Shown one piece after another: positions 1 through 9,720 of a DNA stretch of 64,000 bases. The stretch is from Candidatus Accumulibacter aalborgensis (GTDB lineage: Bacteria > Pseudomonadota > Gammaproteobacteria > Burkholderiales > Rhodocyclaceae), in assembly GCF_900089955.1 (NCBI RefSeq), contig NZ_FLQX01000097.1, positions 1-64,000 on the forward strand, given 5' to 3'. The translations under genes and the position numbers were made by a program. The stretch's first letter is position 1; each line of letters opens with the position of its first letter. The notes beneath the pieces were generated by a model. That model was not told where the DNA came from. It saw only the letters and a program-made list of their open reading frames with translations, and did no database searches.

Positions 1-263
1 CCCTCTGTCTCAGCCTCGAACAGCTTGCGCCAAACAGGCTGAATCACCGCGCGACGTAACAGCCGCCCAGGAAGTGATGTCGAACTACACTAACCACCTG
101 GCGCAAACGCCGGTCGATGCGCCATTCCGCCCGTTTGAGTGGCGCAAGGCAGCCCGATCCGCCCGGATATGGTTTCTTCATCCGCCGCACCGCAGCGGGG
201 CGGCGTGAATCCTACGTTCCAGTGGGTGCGGCAGACCAACCCTCCCGTAGAAAGGATTAGCTC

Positions 264-980
264 ATGTCCAGCGACACCTCCACGCCGACCATCGTCTTCG
301 ACGTCAACGAGACCTTGCTCGATATCACTACCCTCGAACCGCTGTTTGAGCGTGTCTTCGGCGACCCCACCGTGCTGCGGGAGTGGTTCGCGCAACTGAT
401 TCTCTACTCGCAAACCATGACCCTGTCGGGTCTGTACACCGCCTTCGGCGAGCTGGGGGTGGGAAGCCTGCGCATGGTGGCGGCAACCCGCGGGATCACC
501 ATCGCCGATGGCGACGTCGATGAACTCAGGCAGCGGATGGGCACGATGCCGGCGCATCCAGACGTCGCTCCCGCGCTCACCCGGCTACGCGATGCGGGTT
601 TCTGCCTCGTGACGCTGACCAACTCGCCAAGCAGCTTTTCGCCAACGCCGCTCGAACGCGCCGGGATCGGCGAATTCTTCGAGCGCGCCTTCAGTGTCGA
701 TGCTGTTCGCAAATTCAAGCCGGCACCCGAAACCTACCAGCACGTGGCCACCGAGCTGGGCGTCAAGACCTCGGACCTGTGCCTCGTCGCCTGTCATTTG
801 TGGGATACGGTTGGCGCCCAGGCCGCCGGCTGTCATGGCGCCCTCCTTACACGTCCGCACAACGCGATCCTGCCCGCAGCCGGCGTTCCTGTCCCGGACT
901 TTGTTGCATCGGAACTCGGCGACCTCGCCGATCAGATTGTTCGGCGCTGGAAGTCGCCGAGCCAGCATTCGCCGGCATGA
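264..980 (+). CDS. Haloacid dehalogenase type II-like HAD hydrolase
   Basis: A 238-residue HAD-superfamily hydrolase resembling L-2-haloacid dehalogenases. Motif I is FDVNETLLD with Asp13 as the expected nucleophile. Motif II is the LVTLTNS stretch (Thr119-Asn120), motif III the Lys in RKFKPAP (near 152), and motif IV the LWDTVGAQAAG stretch with Asp181. The cap lies between motifs I and II. The ATG at 264 follows AAAGGA at a good distance. It stands alone, convergent with valS. Family known: hydrolysis through a phospho- or ester-Asp intermediate. True haloacid substrate is not certain; many relatives act on unknown small molecules. Confidence 0.85.
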   Translation: MSSDTSTPTIVFDVNETLLDITTLEPLFERVFGDPTVLREWFAQLILYSQTMTLSGLYTAFGELGVGSLRMVAATRGITIADGDVDELRQRMGTMPAHPDVAPALTRLRDAGFCLVTLTNSPSSFSPTPLERAGIGEFFERAFSVDAVRKFKPAPETYQHVATELGVKTSDLCLVACHLWDTVGAQAAGCHGALLTRPHNAILPAAGVPVPDFVASELGDLADQIVRRWKSPSQHSPA

Positions 981-1160
981 GGCATTTCGTTGAGATCGCC
1001 GTGGCAGCGGCTACCACGTCATCGATTCTGATTTTCGCGCTGAAGGTATCAGCGAAGTAACGGGGTCAGCAGGGTGCACGGGGAACTGTAATACGGCCAC
1101 GCATTTTCTTCCTCGTGCCTACCTGAAAGTATTCACAGCACTCTTCAAGTCAACCGAATT

Positions 1161-3980
1161 TCAACTGCGCTTCAGGCGTTCGCGCTGCGGCTCCAGTTTC
1201 CCCAGTGTAGCGATGAAGTCGTCAAGGCGCTTCCTTTCCTGGGCGACCACCGCTGCCGGAGCGCGGGCGACGAAGCTCTCGTTGGACAGTTTGGTGCGCG
1301 CTTTGCCGACCTCACCCTGCAAGCGGGCGATTTCCTTGTCCAGTCGTTCGCCTTCGACGGCGAGGTCGATCTGGATCTGCAGCATCAGCCTGGTTTCGCC
1401 GACGATGGCGATCGGTGCGCTGGCATCGGTGGGTAGTTCGTCGACGACCTGTACCTCGCTGAGCTTGCAGAGCGCTTTGAGATAGGGGGCCAAGCCCTGC
1501 AGCAGCTCGCTGTTGCCGCTGGCCAGCAGCGGAACGCGCAGGGCCGGTGAGACGTTCATTTCGCCGCGCAGGTTGCGGCCGGCGTAGGCCAGATGCTTCA
1601 GTTGCTGAACGCTCGCTTCGCTGTCCGGGTCGATTTTCTCGGCCTGCGCCTCCGGATAAGCGGCGAGCATCACCGAGTCATGCGTCTTGCGGCCGGCAAT
1701 CGGCGCCACCACCTGCCACAGTTCTTCGGTAATGAACGGCAGCAGCGGGTGTGCGAGACGCAGAACGGCCTCCAGAACGCGGGCCAGCGTCCGCCGTGTG
1801 GCGCGAACCTGCGGCTCATCGCCACTTTGCAGTTGCACCTTGGACAACTCGACGTACCAGTCGCAGAACTCATCCCATACGAACTCGTAGATCGCGCGGG
1901 CCAACAGGTCGAAGCGGTAGTCGGCGTAGTGCTGAGCGATCTCGGCTTCGCTTCGCTGCAGCTTGCTGACGATCCAGCGGTCGGCAAAGGAGAAGCTGAG
2001 TGCGCTTGAGCAGGTGTCAGGCGCGCAGGCGTCGAGGCCGAGGTCCTGGCCGGCGGTGTGCATCAGGACGAAGCGGCTGGCGTTCCACAGCTTGTTGCAG
2101 AAGTTGCGGTAGCCTTCGCAGCGACTGAGGTCGAACTTGATGTCGCGTCCAGGACTGGCCAGTGACAGGAAGGTGAAACGCAGGGCATCGGTGCCGAAAG
2201 CCGGAATTCCGGCGGGAAACTCGTGACGCGTGCGTTTCTCGATCTGTTCGGCCTGTTTGGGGTTCATCAGGCCGCTGGTGCGCTTGTCGATCAGGGCATC
2301 AAGGCCGATGCCGTCGATCAGGTCGATGGGGTCGAGAACGTTGCCTTTCGACTTGCTCATCTTCTGGCCTTCCGCATCGCGGATCAGGCCGTGCACGTAG
2401 ACGTGCCGGAACGGGATTTTGCCGGTCAGGTGCCGGGTCATCATCACCATCCGCGCGACCCAGAAGAAGATGATGTCGAAACCGGTGACCAGCACCGTTG
2501 ACGGCAGGTAGAGGTCGAGTGCCGGGTTCGATGTGCGCGGGTAGTCTGGCGTCCAGTCGAGCGTCGAGAACGGCCACAAGGCCGACGAGTACCAGGTGTC
2601 GAGGACGTCGGGGTCACGCATCAGCGGGCCGTTGTAGCCCTGTGCGGCGGCTTCGGCGTGGGCTTCGGCTTCGTCATGGGCGACGAAGGTTTGCCCACCT
2701 TCGCCGTACCAGGCCGGAATCTGATGGCCCCACCACAGTTGACGCGAGATACACCAGTCCTGGATGTTGTTCAGCCATTGGTTGTAGGTGTTGACCCAGT
2801 TCTCGGGGAAGAAGCGGATCTCGCCGGCAGCCACACAGCTCAGCGCCTTGCCGGCAATGCTCGTTCCGTCGGCGGTGACTTTGCTCATCGCAACAAACCA
2901 CTGGTCGGTGAGCATCGGCTCGATGACGACGCCCGTACGGTCACCGCGCGGCACTTTCAGCGTGTGGGGCTCGACCTTGTCAAGCAGGCCTTCCTGTTCG
3001 AGGTCGGCGACGACCTGTCGGCGCGCGTCGAAGCGATCCATTCCCTGATAACACGCCGGCGCGTTGTCGTTGATCCTGGCGTCGAGCGTCAGGATGGGGA
3101 TCATCGGCAGCTTGTGACGCTGAGCGACAGCGTAGTCGTTGAAGTCGTGCGCTGGCGTCACCTTGACGCAGCCCGTACCAAATGCGAGGTCAACATAAGC
3201 GTCGGCGATGATCGGGATCTCGCGACCGCAGAGCGGCAGTCTGACCATTTTTCCCAGCAGGTGCCGGTAACGCTCGTCCTCCGGATGGACCATCACTGCC
3301 GTATCGCCGAGCATTGTTTCCGGGCGCGTCGTGGCGACGGTCAGCGTGGCGCTGCCGTCAGCCAGGGGGTAACGAATATGCCACAGGTACCCTTGCTCCT
3401 CTTCCTGCACCACTTCGAGGTCGGAGACGGCGGTCTGCAGCACCGGGTCCCAGTTGACCAGGCGCTTGCCGCGGTAGATCAGCCCTTCCCGGTAGAGGCG
3501 GACGAAGGTTTCGGTGACTGTCTTCGACAGCCCGGCATCCATGGTGAAGCGCTCGCGGCTCCAGTCGGGCGAGGTGCCCAGGCGACGCATCTGTCGGGTG
3601 ATGGTGCTGCCCGAGAACTCTTTCCATTGCCAGACTTTTTCGAGAAATTTCTCGCGACCCAGGTCGTGACGCGAGACTCCCTGGCCGTCGAGCTGGCGCT
3701 CGACGACGATCTGTGTCGCGATGCCGGCGTGATCCGTTCCCGGTTGCCACAGGGTGTTGTCGCCGCGCATGCGATGGTAGCGGGTGAGCGCGTCCATGAT
3801 CGCCTGGTTGAAGCCGTGGCCCATGTGCAGCGTTCCGGTGACGTTGGGCGGCGGCAGCAGGATGCAGAAGGCTTCCGCTTTGGCGGTATCGAGGCCGGCG
3901 CCGAAGTAGCCTCTGGCTTCCCATTCGGGGTACCAGCGACTTTCGATGTCTGCCGGTTCATAGCTTTTGGCAAGTTCCAT
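1161..3980 (-). CDS. valS: Valyl-tRNA synthetase
   Basis: Class I aminoacyl-tRNA synthetase that charges tRNA-Val in the cytoplasm; 939 residues, the usual length. It shows [14 protein letters not shown] (HIGH motif, about residues 52-55) and KMSKSKGN (about 540), a large editing (CP1) insertion between them, an anticodon-binding domain, and the C-terminal Lys/Glu-rich coiled coil typical of ValRS. An in-frame ATG lies 11 codons upstream at 4013, but it overlaps a TATAAT hexamer at 4012-4017. The start at 3980 is therefore preferred, since transcripts from that promoter would begin inside the longer form. Last gene of the pepA-holC-hypothetical-valS row. Confidence 0.97.
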   Translation of the reverse strand: MELAKSYEPADIESRWYPEWEARGYFGAGLDTAKAEAFCILLPPPNVTGTLHMGHGFNQAIMDALTRYHRMRGDNTLWQPGTDHAGIATQIVVERQLDGQGVSRHDLGREKFLEKVWQWKEFSGSTITRQMRRLGTSPDWSRERFTMDAGLSKTVTETFVRLYREGLIYRGKRLVNWDPVLQTAVSDLEVVQEEEQGYLWHIRYPLADGSATLTVATTRPETMLGDTAVMVHPEDERYRHLLGKMVRLPLCGREIPIIADAYVDLAFGTGCVKVTPAHDFNDYAVAQRHKLPMIPILTLDARINDNAPACYQGMDRFDARRQVVADLEQEGLLDKVEPHTLKVPRGDRTGVVIEPMLTDQWFVAMSKVTADGTSIAGKALSCVAAGEIRFFPENWVNTYNQWLNNIQDWCISRQLWWGHQIPAWYGEGGQTFVAHDEAEAHAEAAAQGYNGPLMRDPDVLDTWYSSALWPFSTLDWTPDYPRTSNPALDLYLPSTVLVTGFDIIFFWVARMVMMTRHLTGKIPFRHVYVHGLIRDAEGQKMSKSKGNVLDPIDLIDGIGLDALIDKRTSGLMNPKQAEQIEKRTRHEFPAGIPAFGTDALRFTFLSLASPGRDIKFDLSRCEGYRNFCNKLWNASRFVLMHTAGQDLGLDACAPDTCSSALSFSFADRWIVSKLQRSEAEIAQHYADYRFDLLARAIYEFVWDEFCDWYVELSKVQLQSGDEPQVRATRRTLARVLEAVLRLAHPLLPFITEELWQVVAPIAGRKTHDSVMLAAYPEAQAEKIDPDSEASVQQLKHLAYAGRNLRGEMNVSPALRVPLLASGNSELLQGLAPYLKALCKLSEVQVVDELPTDASAPIAIVGETRLMLQIQIDLAVEGERLDKEIARLQGEVGKARTKLSNESFVARAPAAVVAQERKRLDDFIATLGKLEPQRERLKRS

Positions 3981-4011
3981 GGCGGGGAATTGGTCGATTT
4001 CAGGAGCGCGC

Positions 4012-4017
4012 ATTATA
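4012..4017 (-). promoter_or_regulatory. Candidate -10 box for valS
   Basis: A perfect TATAAT on the minus strand sits 32-37 bases upstream of the chosen valS ATG. No convincing -35 hexamer is visible 16-18 bases further upstream, so this would be a weak or activator-dependent promoter. It explains a short leader for valS separate from the upstream holC unit. Confidence 0.45.
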
Positions 4018-4058
4018 CCGGATCGCGCTGTGCCACCGGCTGCGACGGCGGCGCGTGC

Positions 4059-4544
4059 TCAGGCGTGGCCTGGACCGTCGGAGTCGGGTTCCGGCAGGGG
4101 CAGCCGTAGCTGCCCACGCTGCGCCTGGAAGTCAAGCAAGGCCATCTCGATGGTTGCTGCCATCCCTTGTCGCACCTGGTCTGCGGCTTTGCCCAGGGCG
4201 GCCTCGACCAGCGCTGGCAGTTGGTTGGCAATCTGTCGATCGACGGCATCGGCCAGTTCTGCGGCCAGCGCCGCGCGTAGCCGTGCGGCGATTCTTTCCT
4301 CGCCTTCCTCGGCTGCGGCGGGCGCCGCGAGGACCACGTCGGTGAGCACCGGCACGTCGTCGTCATCGCCGTCCGGCCGTGCGAGGCGCTGGCCATTTGC
4401 CGTATCGGTGACCGCCGCCAGGGCCACGAAGCTGCGCCGCTGGCGCATTCGGCGTCGGCCTTCCGGGCGATCACCACTGGCCAGGTCAAGCGTCGGCTTG
4501 ATCAGCGAGTTGGCGCGACGGACGAGGTCCTGGTTGTCCGCCAT
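4059..4544 (-). CDS. Conserved hypothetical between holC and valS
   Basis: A 161-residue, acidic and Ala-rich protein of unknown function. Its N-terminal third is basic (GRRRMRQRRSF around residues 30-40), followed by an acidic run DGDDDDVPVLTDVV. A long predicted amphipathic helix then carries repeated Ala/Glu/Leu, and the tail is short and proline-rich. No signal peptide or membrane segment. The ATG at 4544 shares one base with the holC stop (TGATG), which implies translational coupling. Position next to a DNA polymerase III accessory subunit is common for such proteins in betaproteobacteria, but no function can be assigned from sequence. Confidence 0.7.
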   Translation of the reverse strand: MADNQDLVRRANSLIKPTLDLASGDRPEGRRRMRQRRSFVALAAVTDTANGQRLARPDGDDDDVPVLTDVVLAAPAAAEEGEERIAARLRAALAAELADAVDRQIANQLPALVEAALGKAADQVRQGMAATIEMALLDFQAQRGQLRLPLPEPDSDGPGHA

Positions 4545-4969
4545 CAACTGCTTCCGGACAGATCGAGATACCTGATTTCGTAGCCGCGATCCTTGTAGAA
4601 CTTGGCCCGTCGGCGGCCAGCGACGCGCTCTTCGTCCTCCTGGCCGACGACTTCGATCAGGCTGGCAAAACGGGAAAACCCTGGCGGTACCTCGGTGGAC
4701 AGATTGAACAGTCGCTCGTCGTGGGGCACTGATTCGAGCTGGCTGGCGATCAACACCGGCGTTTCAGCGGCCAGCGGCGAGTTGACGCCGACGTGCGGGA
4801 CGAAGCCCGTCGGCGGGTGAGTCCACAGATGGCGGTCGAGAGCCGCTGCCAGCTCGGCATCCGGTGCGTAGACCAGCAAGGCCTTCTTCTGGCTGAATGC
4901 CTTGCCGATCAGGGACGCCGCTGCGGCAATCCGGTCAGCGGCGCTGTGGTAGAAGAAGACCTGGGTCAA
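4544..4969 (-). CDS. holC: DNA polymerase III chi subunit
   Basis: Clamp-loader accessory subunit that links the gamma complex to SSB; 141 residues against 147 in E. coli. The sequence runs TQVFFYHSA at the N terminus, with a conserved LLVYAPDAELAAALDRHLW core, and FKDRGYEIRYLDL near the C terminus. There is no ATG; the likely start is TTG at 4969, overlapping the pepA stop codon (ACTTGACC). A longer frame to 5143 is only antisense-like extension into pepA. pepA-holC-valS order is conserved in many proteobacteria. Confidence 0.9.
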   Translation of the reverse strand: MTQVFFYHSAADRIAAAASLIGKAFSQKKALLVYAPDAELAAALDRHLWTHPPTGFVPHVGVNSPLAAETPVLIASQLESVPHDERLFNLSTEVPPGFSRFASLIEVVGQEDEERVAGRRRAKFYKDRGYEIRYLDLSGSS

Positions 4970-6462
4970 GTCAGTTTTCCGGCGCGCTTGAGCAGGAAGT
5001 GCATGAGCAGGGGCACCGGCCGCCCGGTTGCTCCCTTGTCGGTCCCTGACTTCCAGGCCGTGCCGGCGATGTCGAGGTGGGCCCATATGTACTTCCTTGT
5101 GAAACGGGCGAGGAAACAGGCAGCGGTGATGCTGCCACCCCAACGACCGCCGACGTTGGCCATGTCGGCGAAGGGGCTCTTGAGCAGTTCCTGGTAATCG
5201 TCCCAGAGGGGCATTTGCCAGGCCCGGTCGTGCGCTTCGTCACCGGCATGGACCAGTTCGCGGGCCAGGGTGTCGTTGTTGGCGAACAGGCCGGTGGCGA
5301 CATGGCCGAGCGCGATGACACAGGCGCCGGTGAGCGTTGCAACGTCGATCACGGTGTCCGGATCGAAGCGCGCAGCGTAGGTCAGTGCATCACAGAGGAT
5401 CAGCCGACCCTCGGCATCGGTGTTCAGGATCTCGATGGTCTGACCGGACATCGAGGTGACGATATCGCCCGGCCGGCTGGCGCCGCCTCCCGGCATGTTT
5501 TCGGCGGTCGGCACGAGTACCGTCAGGTTGAGCGGCAGTTTCAGCAGTGCCGCTGCCTTGAGGGTGCCGAGAACGCTCGCCGCGCCGCACATGTCGTACT
5601 TCATTTCATCCATGTCCGGCGCCGGCTTGAGCGAAATTCCGCCGCTATCAAAGGTGATTCCTTTGCCGACCAGGACGATCGGTCGGTCATCGGCCTTGCC
5701 GCCCTTGTACTGCAGGACGATCAGTTTCGGAGCTTGCCGCGACCCCTTGGCAACGGAAAGCAGGGAATGCATCCCCAGTGTGGCCATCTCCTCACGCTCC
5801 AGGATCTGGCAATCGATCTTGTGTTCCGCGGCCATCTTTTGTGCCGCTTCGGCAAGGTAGCTCGGCGTGCAGACGTTGCCCGGCAAATTGGCGAGATCCT
5901 TGGCCAGCGACATGCCATCGGCGATCGCCTGCCCCTGGTTCAGCGCTTCCTCGGCAGCGCTCAGTTCGTTGCGGCGATCGACGACAAAGGTCAGCTTGCG
6001 CAGCGGCCTGCGAACCTTGTCCTTCTTGCTCTTGAACTGATCGAAGCGATAGACGGTTTCCTGCGCGGCAATGCTTGCCTGCCGCACACGCCATGCCCCG
6101 GAGCGCTTCCTGACGCTCGTTTCGGTCAGGAAAACGGTGCCGTCAAAAGCCCCCGTTTCGTTCAGAGTGCGCACCGCACAGCGAATCGCGTCGCCATATT
6201 CCTTGTCGCCGAATTCCTTCTCCTTGCCTAGCCCTACCAGCAGGACGCGGTCGCACAACGTGCCCGGAACATTGTGCAGCAGTAGTGTGGAGCCCGCCTT
6301 CCCCTCCATGTCGCCACGGCGGATGATGTCCGAAAGATGGTTGCGCGCCGCGTTGTCAAGGAGCTCTGCAGCCAGAGTCAGCTTCCGTGGTTCAAAAATG
6401 CCGACCACGACACAGGCGCTGCGCTGCTTTTCCGGGCTACCACTTTTTATGCTAAATTCCAC
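4966..6462 (-). CDS. pepA: Leucyl aminopeptidase (cytosol aminopeptidase, M17)
   Basis: Hexameric two-metal aminopeptidase that releases N-terminal residues from peptides; E. coli PepA also binds DNA in Xer recombination. 498 residues, normal length. The metal-binding and catalytic stretch KGITFDSGGISLKPA starts near residue 265, and the family signature NTDAEGRL lies near 346. The start is GTG at 6462, preceded by GGAGGGGAA, a strong ribosome-binding site. Diverges from lptF; a good sigma-70 promoter is visible at 6503-6532. Confidence 0.96.
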   Translation of the reverse strand: MEFSIKSGSPEKQRSACVVVGIFEPRKLTLAAELLDNAARNHLSDIIRRGDMEGKAGSTLLLHNVPGTLCDRVLLVGLGKEKEFGDKEYGDAIRCAVRTLNETGAFDGTVFLTETSVRKRSGAWRVRQASIAAQETVYRFDQFKSKKDKVRRPLRKLTFVVDRRNELSAAEEALNQGQAIADGMSLAKDLANLPGNVCTPSYLAEAAQKMAAEHKIDCQILEREEMATLGMHSLLSVAKGSRQAPKLIVLQYKGGKADDRPIVLVGKGITFDSGGISLKPAPDMDEMKYDMCGAASVLGTLKAAALLKLPLNLTVLVPTAENMPGGGASRPGDIVTSMSGQTIEILNTDAEGRLILCDALTYAARFDPDTVIDVATLTGACVIALGHVATGLFANNDTLARELVHAGDEAHDRAWQMPLWDDYQELLKSPFADMANVGGRWGGSITAACFLARFTRKYIWAHLDIAGTAWKSGTDKGATGRPVPLLMHFLLKRAGKLT

Positions 6463-6502
6463 TTCCCCTCCTCATGCGCCGCGTGATTGTTCTAAAACGC
6501 TG

Positions 6503-6532
6503 ATTATCACTGTAGTTTTTCATCAAAGTCAA
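6503..6532 (-). promoter_or_regulatory. Sigma-70 promoter for pepA
   Basis: On the minus strand TTGACT (6527-6532) and GATAAT (6503-6508) are separated by 18 bases. Each hexamer matches the consensus at five of six positions. The expected start point lies about 35 bases upstream of the pepA GTG. The -35 element ends only four bases from the lptF ATG on the other strand, so transcription of the two genes could interfere. Confidence 0.7.
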
Positions 6533-6535
6533 AAA

Positions 6536-7615
6536 ATGATCTTCCAGCGTGCTGTCCGGCGCGAGTTCACCCACACTGCTGCGGGTGTTTTCATTGCACT
6601 TTTCGCCATCATCGTGACAACTCTGCTGATTCGGCTGCTGAATGAAGCGGCGGGAGGCAGCGTTGACCCGGATGCCGTGGCCGCGCTGCTGGGCTTCTCG
6701 TCGCTCAATTACCTGCCGGCGCTGTTGTCGCTGTCGTTGTTTGTCGCCATCTTGTTGACCTTGTCGCGCAGCTACCGCGATTCCGAAATGGTCGTCTGGT
6801 TCTCTTGCGGTTTGCCGCTGACGGCCTGGATTAGGCCGGTATTGGCCTTCGCCCTGCCGCTGACGGTGACCATCGCGGCGCTTTCCTTCTTTCTGACTCC
6901 CTGGGCCTTGTCCCAGAGCGCCGAGTACCGCGGCAAACTGAGTACGCGCAAGGATGCCGGCCAGGTGGCGCCAGGCGTCTTCCAGGAATCGTCGGCCGGC
7001 GATCGCGTGGTTTTTGTCGAGGGGGTTGCGGATGACACCAGCCACGTTCGCAACGTGTTTGTCAGCGAAATGCGACCCGATCGCCTGGGCGTGACGATGG
7101 CGGGTAGCGGACACCAGGAGATCGCCGAGAACGGAGATCGCTTCATCGTTCTGCAGAGTGGCAGCCGTTACGAGCTTGAGCCCGGAACTGCTGCGCTGCG
7201 CATCCTGGACTATGCGCGCTATGCCATTCGCCTGGAAACGAAGGAGGCGCGCGGCATACAACGGACGCCGAGGAATATGCCCACTGTGGAACTGCTGCCA
7301 ATCGACCTGCCTGCCTACCGGGCCGAACTGCTCTGGCGTATCGGTATTCCGGTCTCGGCGGTCGTCCTGGCCTTGCTCGCGATTCCCCTATCATTCGTCA
7401 ATCCGCGCGCAGGTCGGTCAGCGAACATGCTGCTGGCCATACTCGTCTATCTGATCTACAACAACCTGTTGACCATCAGCGAGGGTTGGGTCGCCAGCGG
7501 GCAAGTGTCCTTTGCTCTCGGTCTGGCTGCTGTCCATCTGCTCATGCTTTGCCTTCTCCCGCTGATGTTCTACCATCGTATTGCGGTGCCCTCCATTTTT
7601 CGCCTGTCGCGATGA
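6536..7615 (+). CDS. lptF: LPS export ABC transporter permease LptF
   Basis: One of the two inner-membrane permease subunits of LptB2FG, which extracts lipopolysaccharide from the inner membrane. 359 residues with six membrane helices: about three near the N terminus (AGVFIALFAIIVTTLLIRLL and following), a periplasmic beta-jellyroll domain in the middle (roughly 120-260), then three C-terminal helices. The ATG at 6536 is where homology to the family begins (IFQRAVRREF). The upstream open frame from 6071 is antisense to pepA and is not coding. Overlaps lptG by four bases. Confidence 0.95.
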   Translation: MIFQRAVRREFTHTAAGVFIALFAIIVTTLLIRLLNEAAGGSVDPDAVAALLGFSSLNYLPALLSLSLFVAILLTLSRSYRDSEMVVWFSCGLPLTAWIRPVLAFALPLTVTIAALSFFLTPWALSQSAEYRGKLSTRKDAGQVAPGVFQESSAGDRVVFVEGVADDTSHVRNVFVSEMRPDRLGVTMAGSGHQEIAENGDRFIVLQSGSRYELEPGTAALRILDYARYAIRLETKEARGIQRTPRNMPTVELLPIDLPAYRAELLWRIGIPVSAVVLALLAIPLSFVNPRAGRSANMLLAILVYLIYNNLLTISEGWVASGQVSFALGLAAVHLLMLCLLPLMFYHRIAVPSIFRLSR

Positions 7616-8685
7616 AGATCTATCGTCGCTACCTTGCGCGTGAGGTTTCCGGCGCCATACTGCTGGTGTTGCTGGCCTTCCTCGCCTTGTTTTCCTTCTT
7701 CGACATGCTCATCGAGATAAAGAGCGTCGGCCAGGGCGGCTACCAGCTTCACCATGCGTTTGGTTTTGTCCTGCTCCACGTGCCGGGGCGTGTCTATGAG
7801 CTGATGCCGATTGCCGTCCTGATCGGTACGCTCTACGCCTTATCGACGCTGGCTCGTCACTCCGAGCTTACCGTGTTGCGGGTGTCGGGCCTGTCGTCAT
7901 GGGTCTTGCTGCGGGAGTTGTTCCAGGTGGCTGGCGCGTTCGCCGTGGCGACTTTCCTGATCGGCGAGTACGTGGTCCCGCCAGCCGAACGGGCTGCCAC
8001 TCAACTGCGCTTGAAGGAAAGGGGCCGCATGGTTGGCCAGGACCTGCGTTCCGGCTTGTGGGTCAAGGACGAGCGCAGTTTCATCAACGTAAGCGTCGTG
8101 CTGCCGGATACGCGTTTACGGGGCATCCGAATTTTCGAATTCGGCCAGGATGCGAAGTTGCTCTCGTTTACTGAGGCGGGGGAAGGCGAGTACGTGGTTC
8201 CCGATAGCTGGCGCTTGACCAACGTGGTGCGGACCATCCTGCATGCCGAGCATGCCGAAGTGCAGAAGATGCCGGAGATGCTCTGGCATTCAGCCCTGAA
8301 CATCGACATCCTGGCGGTGCTGATGGTTCCGCCCGACCGTATGTCGCTGCGGCACCTGTCGGCCTATACCAAGCATCTGGCGGACAACCACCAGACCACC
8401 AACCGTTATGGCATCGCATTCTGGAAGAAAGTGGTTTATCCGCTGGCCGCCCTGGTGATGGTTGCCCTCGCAGTTCCGTTTGGCGGTGCACATTCCAGGG
8501 TCGAAGGGGTTGGCCTCAAGATTTTTTCCGGGGTCATGATTGGCGTCCTGTTTCACATGCTCAACGGACTCTTTTCGAATCTCGGGGCGATCAACAACTG
8601 GTCGCCGGTGCTCAGCGCAGTGACGCCATCCGTCTTGTTCCTGCTGACCGCATTGGCCATGATCTGGTGGGTCGAAAGGCGCTGA
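7612..8685 (+). CDS. lptG: LPS export ABC transporter permease LptG
   Basis: Partner permease of LptF in LPS transport. 357 residues, beginning KIYRRYLAREV, with the typical six helices and central periplasmic jellyroll domain. The C-terminal segment VVYPLAALVMVALAVPFG is characteristic of the YjgP/YjgQ family. The ATG overlaps the lptF stop (ATGA), so the pair is translationally coupled and probably made in equal amounts. Convergent with the RDD gene seven bases downstream. Confidence 0.95.
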   Translation: MKIYRRYLAREVSGAILLVLLAFLALFSFFDMLIEIKSVGQGGYQLHHAFGFVLLHVPGRVYELMPIAVLIGTLYALSTLARHSELTVLRVSGLSSWVLLRELFQVAGAFAVATFLIGEYVVPPAERAATQLRLKERGRMVGQDLRSGLWVKDERSFINVSVVLPDTRLRGIRIFEFGQDAKLLSFTEAGEGEYVVPDSWRLTNVVRTILHAEHAEVQKMPEMLWHSALNIDILAVLMVPPDRMSLRHLSAYTKHLADNHQTTNRYGIAFWKKVVYPLAALVMVALAVPFGGAHSRVEGVGLKIFSGVMIGVLFHMLNGLFSNLGAINNWSPVLSAVTPSVLFLLTALAMIWWVERR

Positions 8686-8692
8686 ACGGCGC

Positions 8693-9118
8693 TCAGGTCA
8701 TCACCAGTTGGGTGCCCGCCAGTCGGTCATGCAGGAACAGTTGCTCCCGATCGAACAGTGCCCAGAGGATGCCTGCGCCGCCGAGCAGGAGACTCGGCCA
8801 GCACAAGAGGTAGCGTATGAGAGCCTGAGCCGGGCGGACCGCTTGTCCATCGTGGGTGACGAGGCGAATGCGCCACGTCTTCATGGCCAGTGTTTGCCCG
8901 CTGTTGCTCCAGAACCAGAGAAAATAGATGAGCAAAACGATGAAGCCATGGGTTTGCAAAATGACCGGCGCAGCCAGGCGATGGGCGAAGGCGCCCAAGA
9001 GGACGTGCGGTAGTACCAGCAGGGCCGCGAGGACGCCCAGCAAGAGCAAGGACTCGTAGCACATGCTCGCCAGTCGGCGCAGGATACCCGGCCGCCTGAC
9101 AGCTTCTGCGGCCGTCAT
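8693..9118 (-). CDS. RDD family membrane protein
   Basis: A 141-residue protein with an RDD-type layout: an Arg near the N terminus (GILRRLASMCYE), two hydrophobic helices, the conserved NSGQTLAMKTWRIRLV loop, a third helix pair region and LFDREQLFLHDRLAGTQLV at the end. RDD proteins are small inner-membrane proteins; some are Na+/H+ antiporters, but most are unassigned. The ATG at 9118 shares one base with the stop of the DUF3106 gene, and it is the last gene of the sigma factor unit. Confidence 0.85.
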   Translation of the reverse strand: MTAAEAVRRPGILRRLASMCYESLLLLGVLAALLVLPHVLLGAFAHRLAAPVILQTHGFIVLLIYFLWFWSNSGQTLAMKTWRIRLVTHDGQAVRPAQALIRYLLCWPSLLLGGAGILWALFDREQLFLHDRLAGTQLVMT

Positions 9119-9720
9119 CAGCGCCTGGTTTCCACTTCGCCCGCCGGCGGGGCGCTGCTGCTGGTGGTCAGAGGCGAACGGGTTTCTGGCATCGAAGGGG
9201 GCGGCGCGAGCGGCGGCGAAGCCGATGAGGTCGCCGGGCCGGGTGGTGCAGCGTTGGTGTCGGCCCGTCCCCGTTTGTCTACCGCTCTGGTGTCGGCCTG
9301 CTGCTTCAGCCGTTCCTTTTCTTCTTCCGGCAGGCTGGAGTACTCCTCCCACTTCTGCCTGAGCTGCTGTTTCTTCTCGACGGGAAGCTGGTTGGCGGTC
9401 TTGAAATTCTCGCGCGCGAGTCGTCGTTCTTCGGGCGTCAGCTTCCCCCACTCCTGCATTTGCACCTGAATTCGGCGCTGCTCTTCCGGCGTCATGTTCG
9501 AGAAGCGGCGAGTGATACCCAGCCATTTCTTCTGGCGGTAATACTCCATCGCATCCCAGTCGTCACTGAGCGGAGCGAGGATGGTCTTCTGCTCGACCGT
9601 CAACTCGCTCCACTGCGGCTGCGGCGGTGTGATCAGTGCCGATGGGCTGGGGGCGTCAGCCCAGGCCGTGAACGCCACGAAACTAGCGAGGACTACTCCG
9701 ACGCGGAGCTTTTCAGCCAT
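9118..9720 (-). CDS. DUF3106 exported protein
   Basis: A 200-residue protein with an N-terminal signal peptide (LRVGVVLASFVAFTAWA, cleavage near residue 21). It carries repeated short helical motifs such as LTVEQKTILAPL, MTPEEQRRIQ, LTPEERRLARENF and LPEEEKERL, characteristic of DUF3106. The C-terminal third is low-complexity Pro/Ala/Ser. Periplasmic location is likely. The repeated LTPEE pattern resembles other periplasmic stress chaperone-like proteins such as CpxP/Spy, but that is only an analogy. Overlaps the DUF3619 gene by 28 bases. Confidence 0.85.
   Translation of the reverse strand: MAEKLRVGVVLASFVAFTAWADAPSPSALITPPQPQWSELTVEQKTILAPLSDDWDAMEYYRQKKWLGITRRFSNMTPEEQRRIQVQMQEWGKLTPEERRLARENFKTANQLPVEKKQQLRQKWEEYSSLPEEEKERLKQQADTRAVDKRGRADTNAAPPGPATSSASPPLAPPPSMPETRSPLTTSSSAPPAGEVETRR

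Noticed and set aside
1-263. Possible gene end or start at the left edge
   Set aside because: No frame here gives a recognisable product, and the short frames are shadows of the dehalogenase gene; only the ribosome-binding site of that gene is supported.
2658-4109. 483-codon plus-strand open frame
   Set aside because: Fully antisense to valS, a recognised gene; such frames are common in high-GC DNA, and the translation shows no family features.
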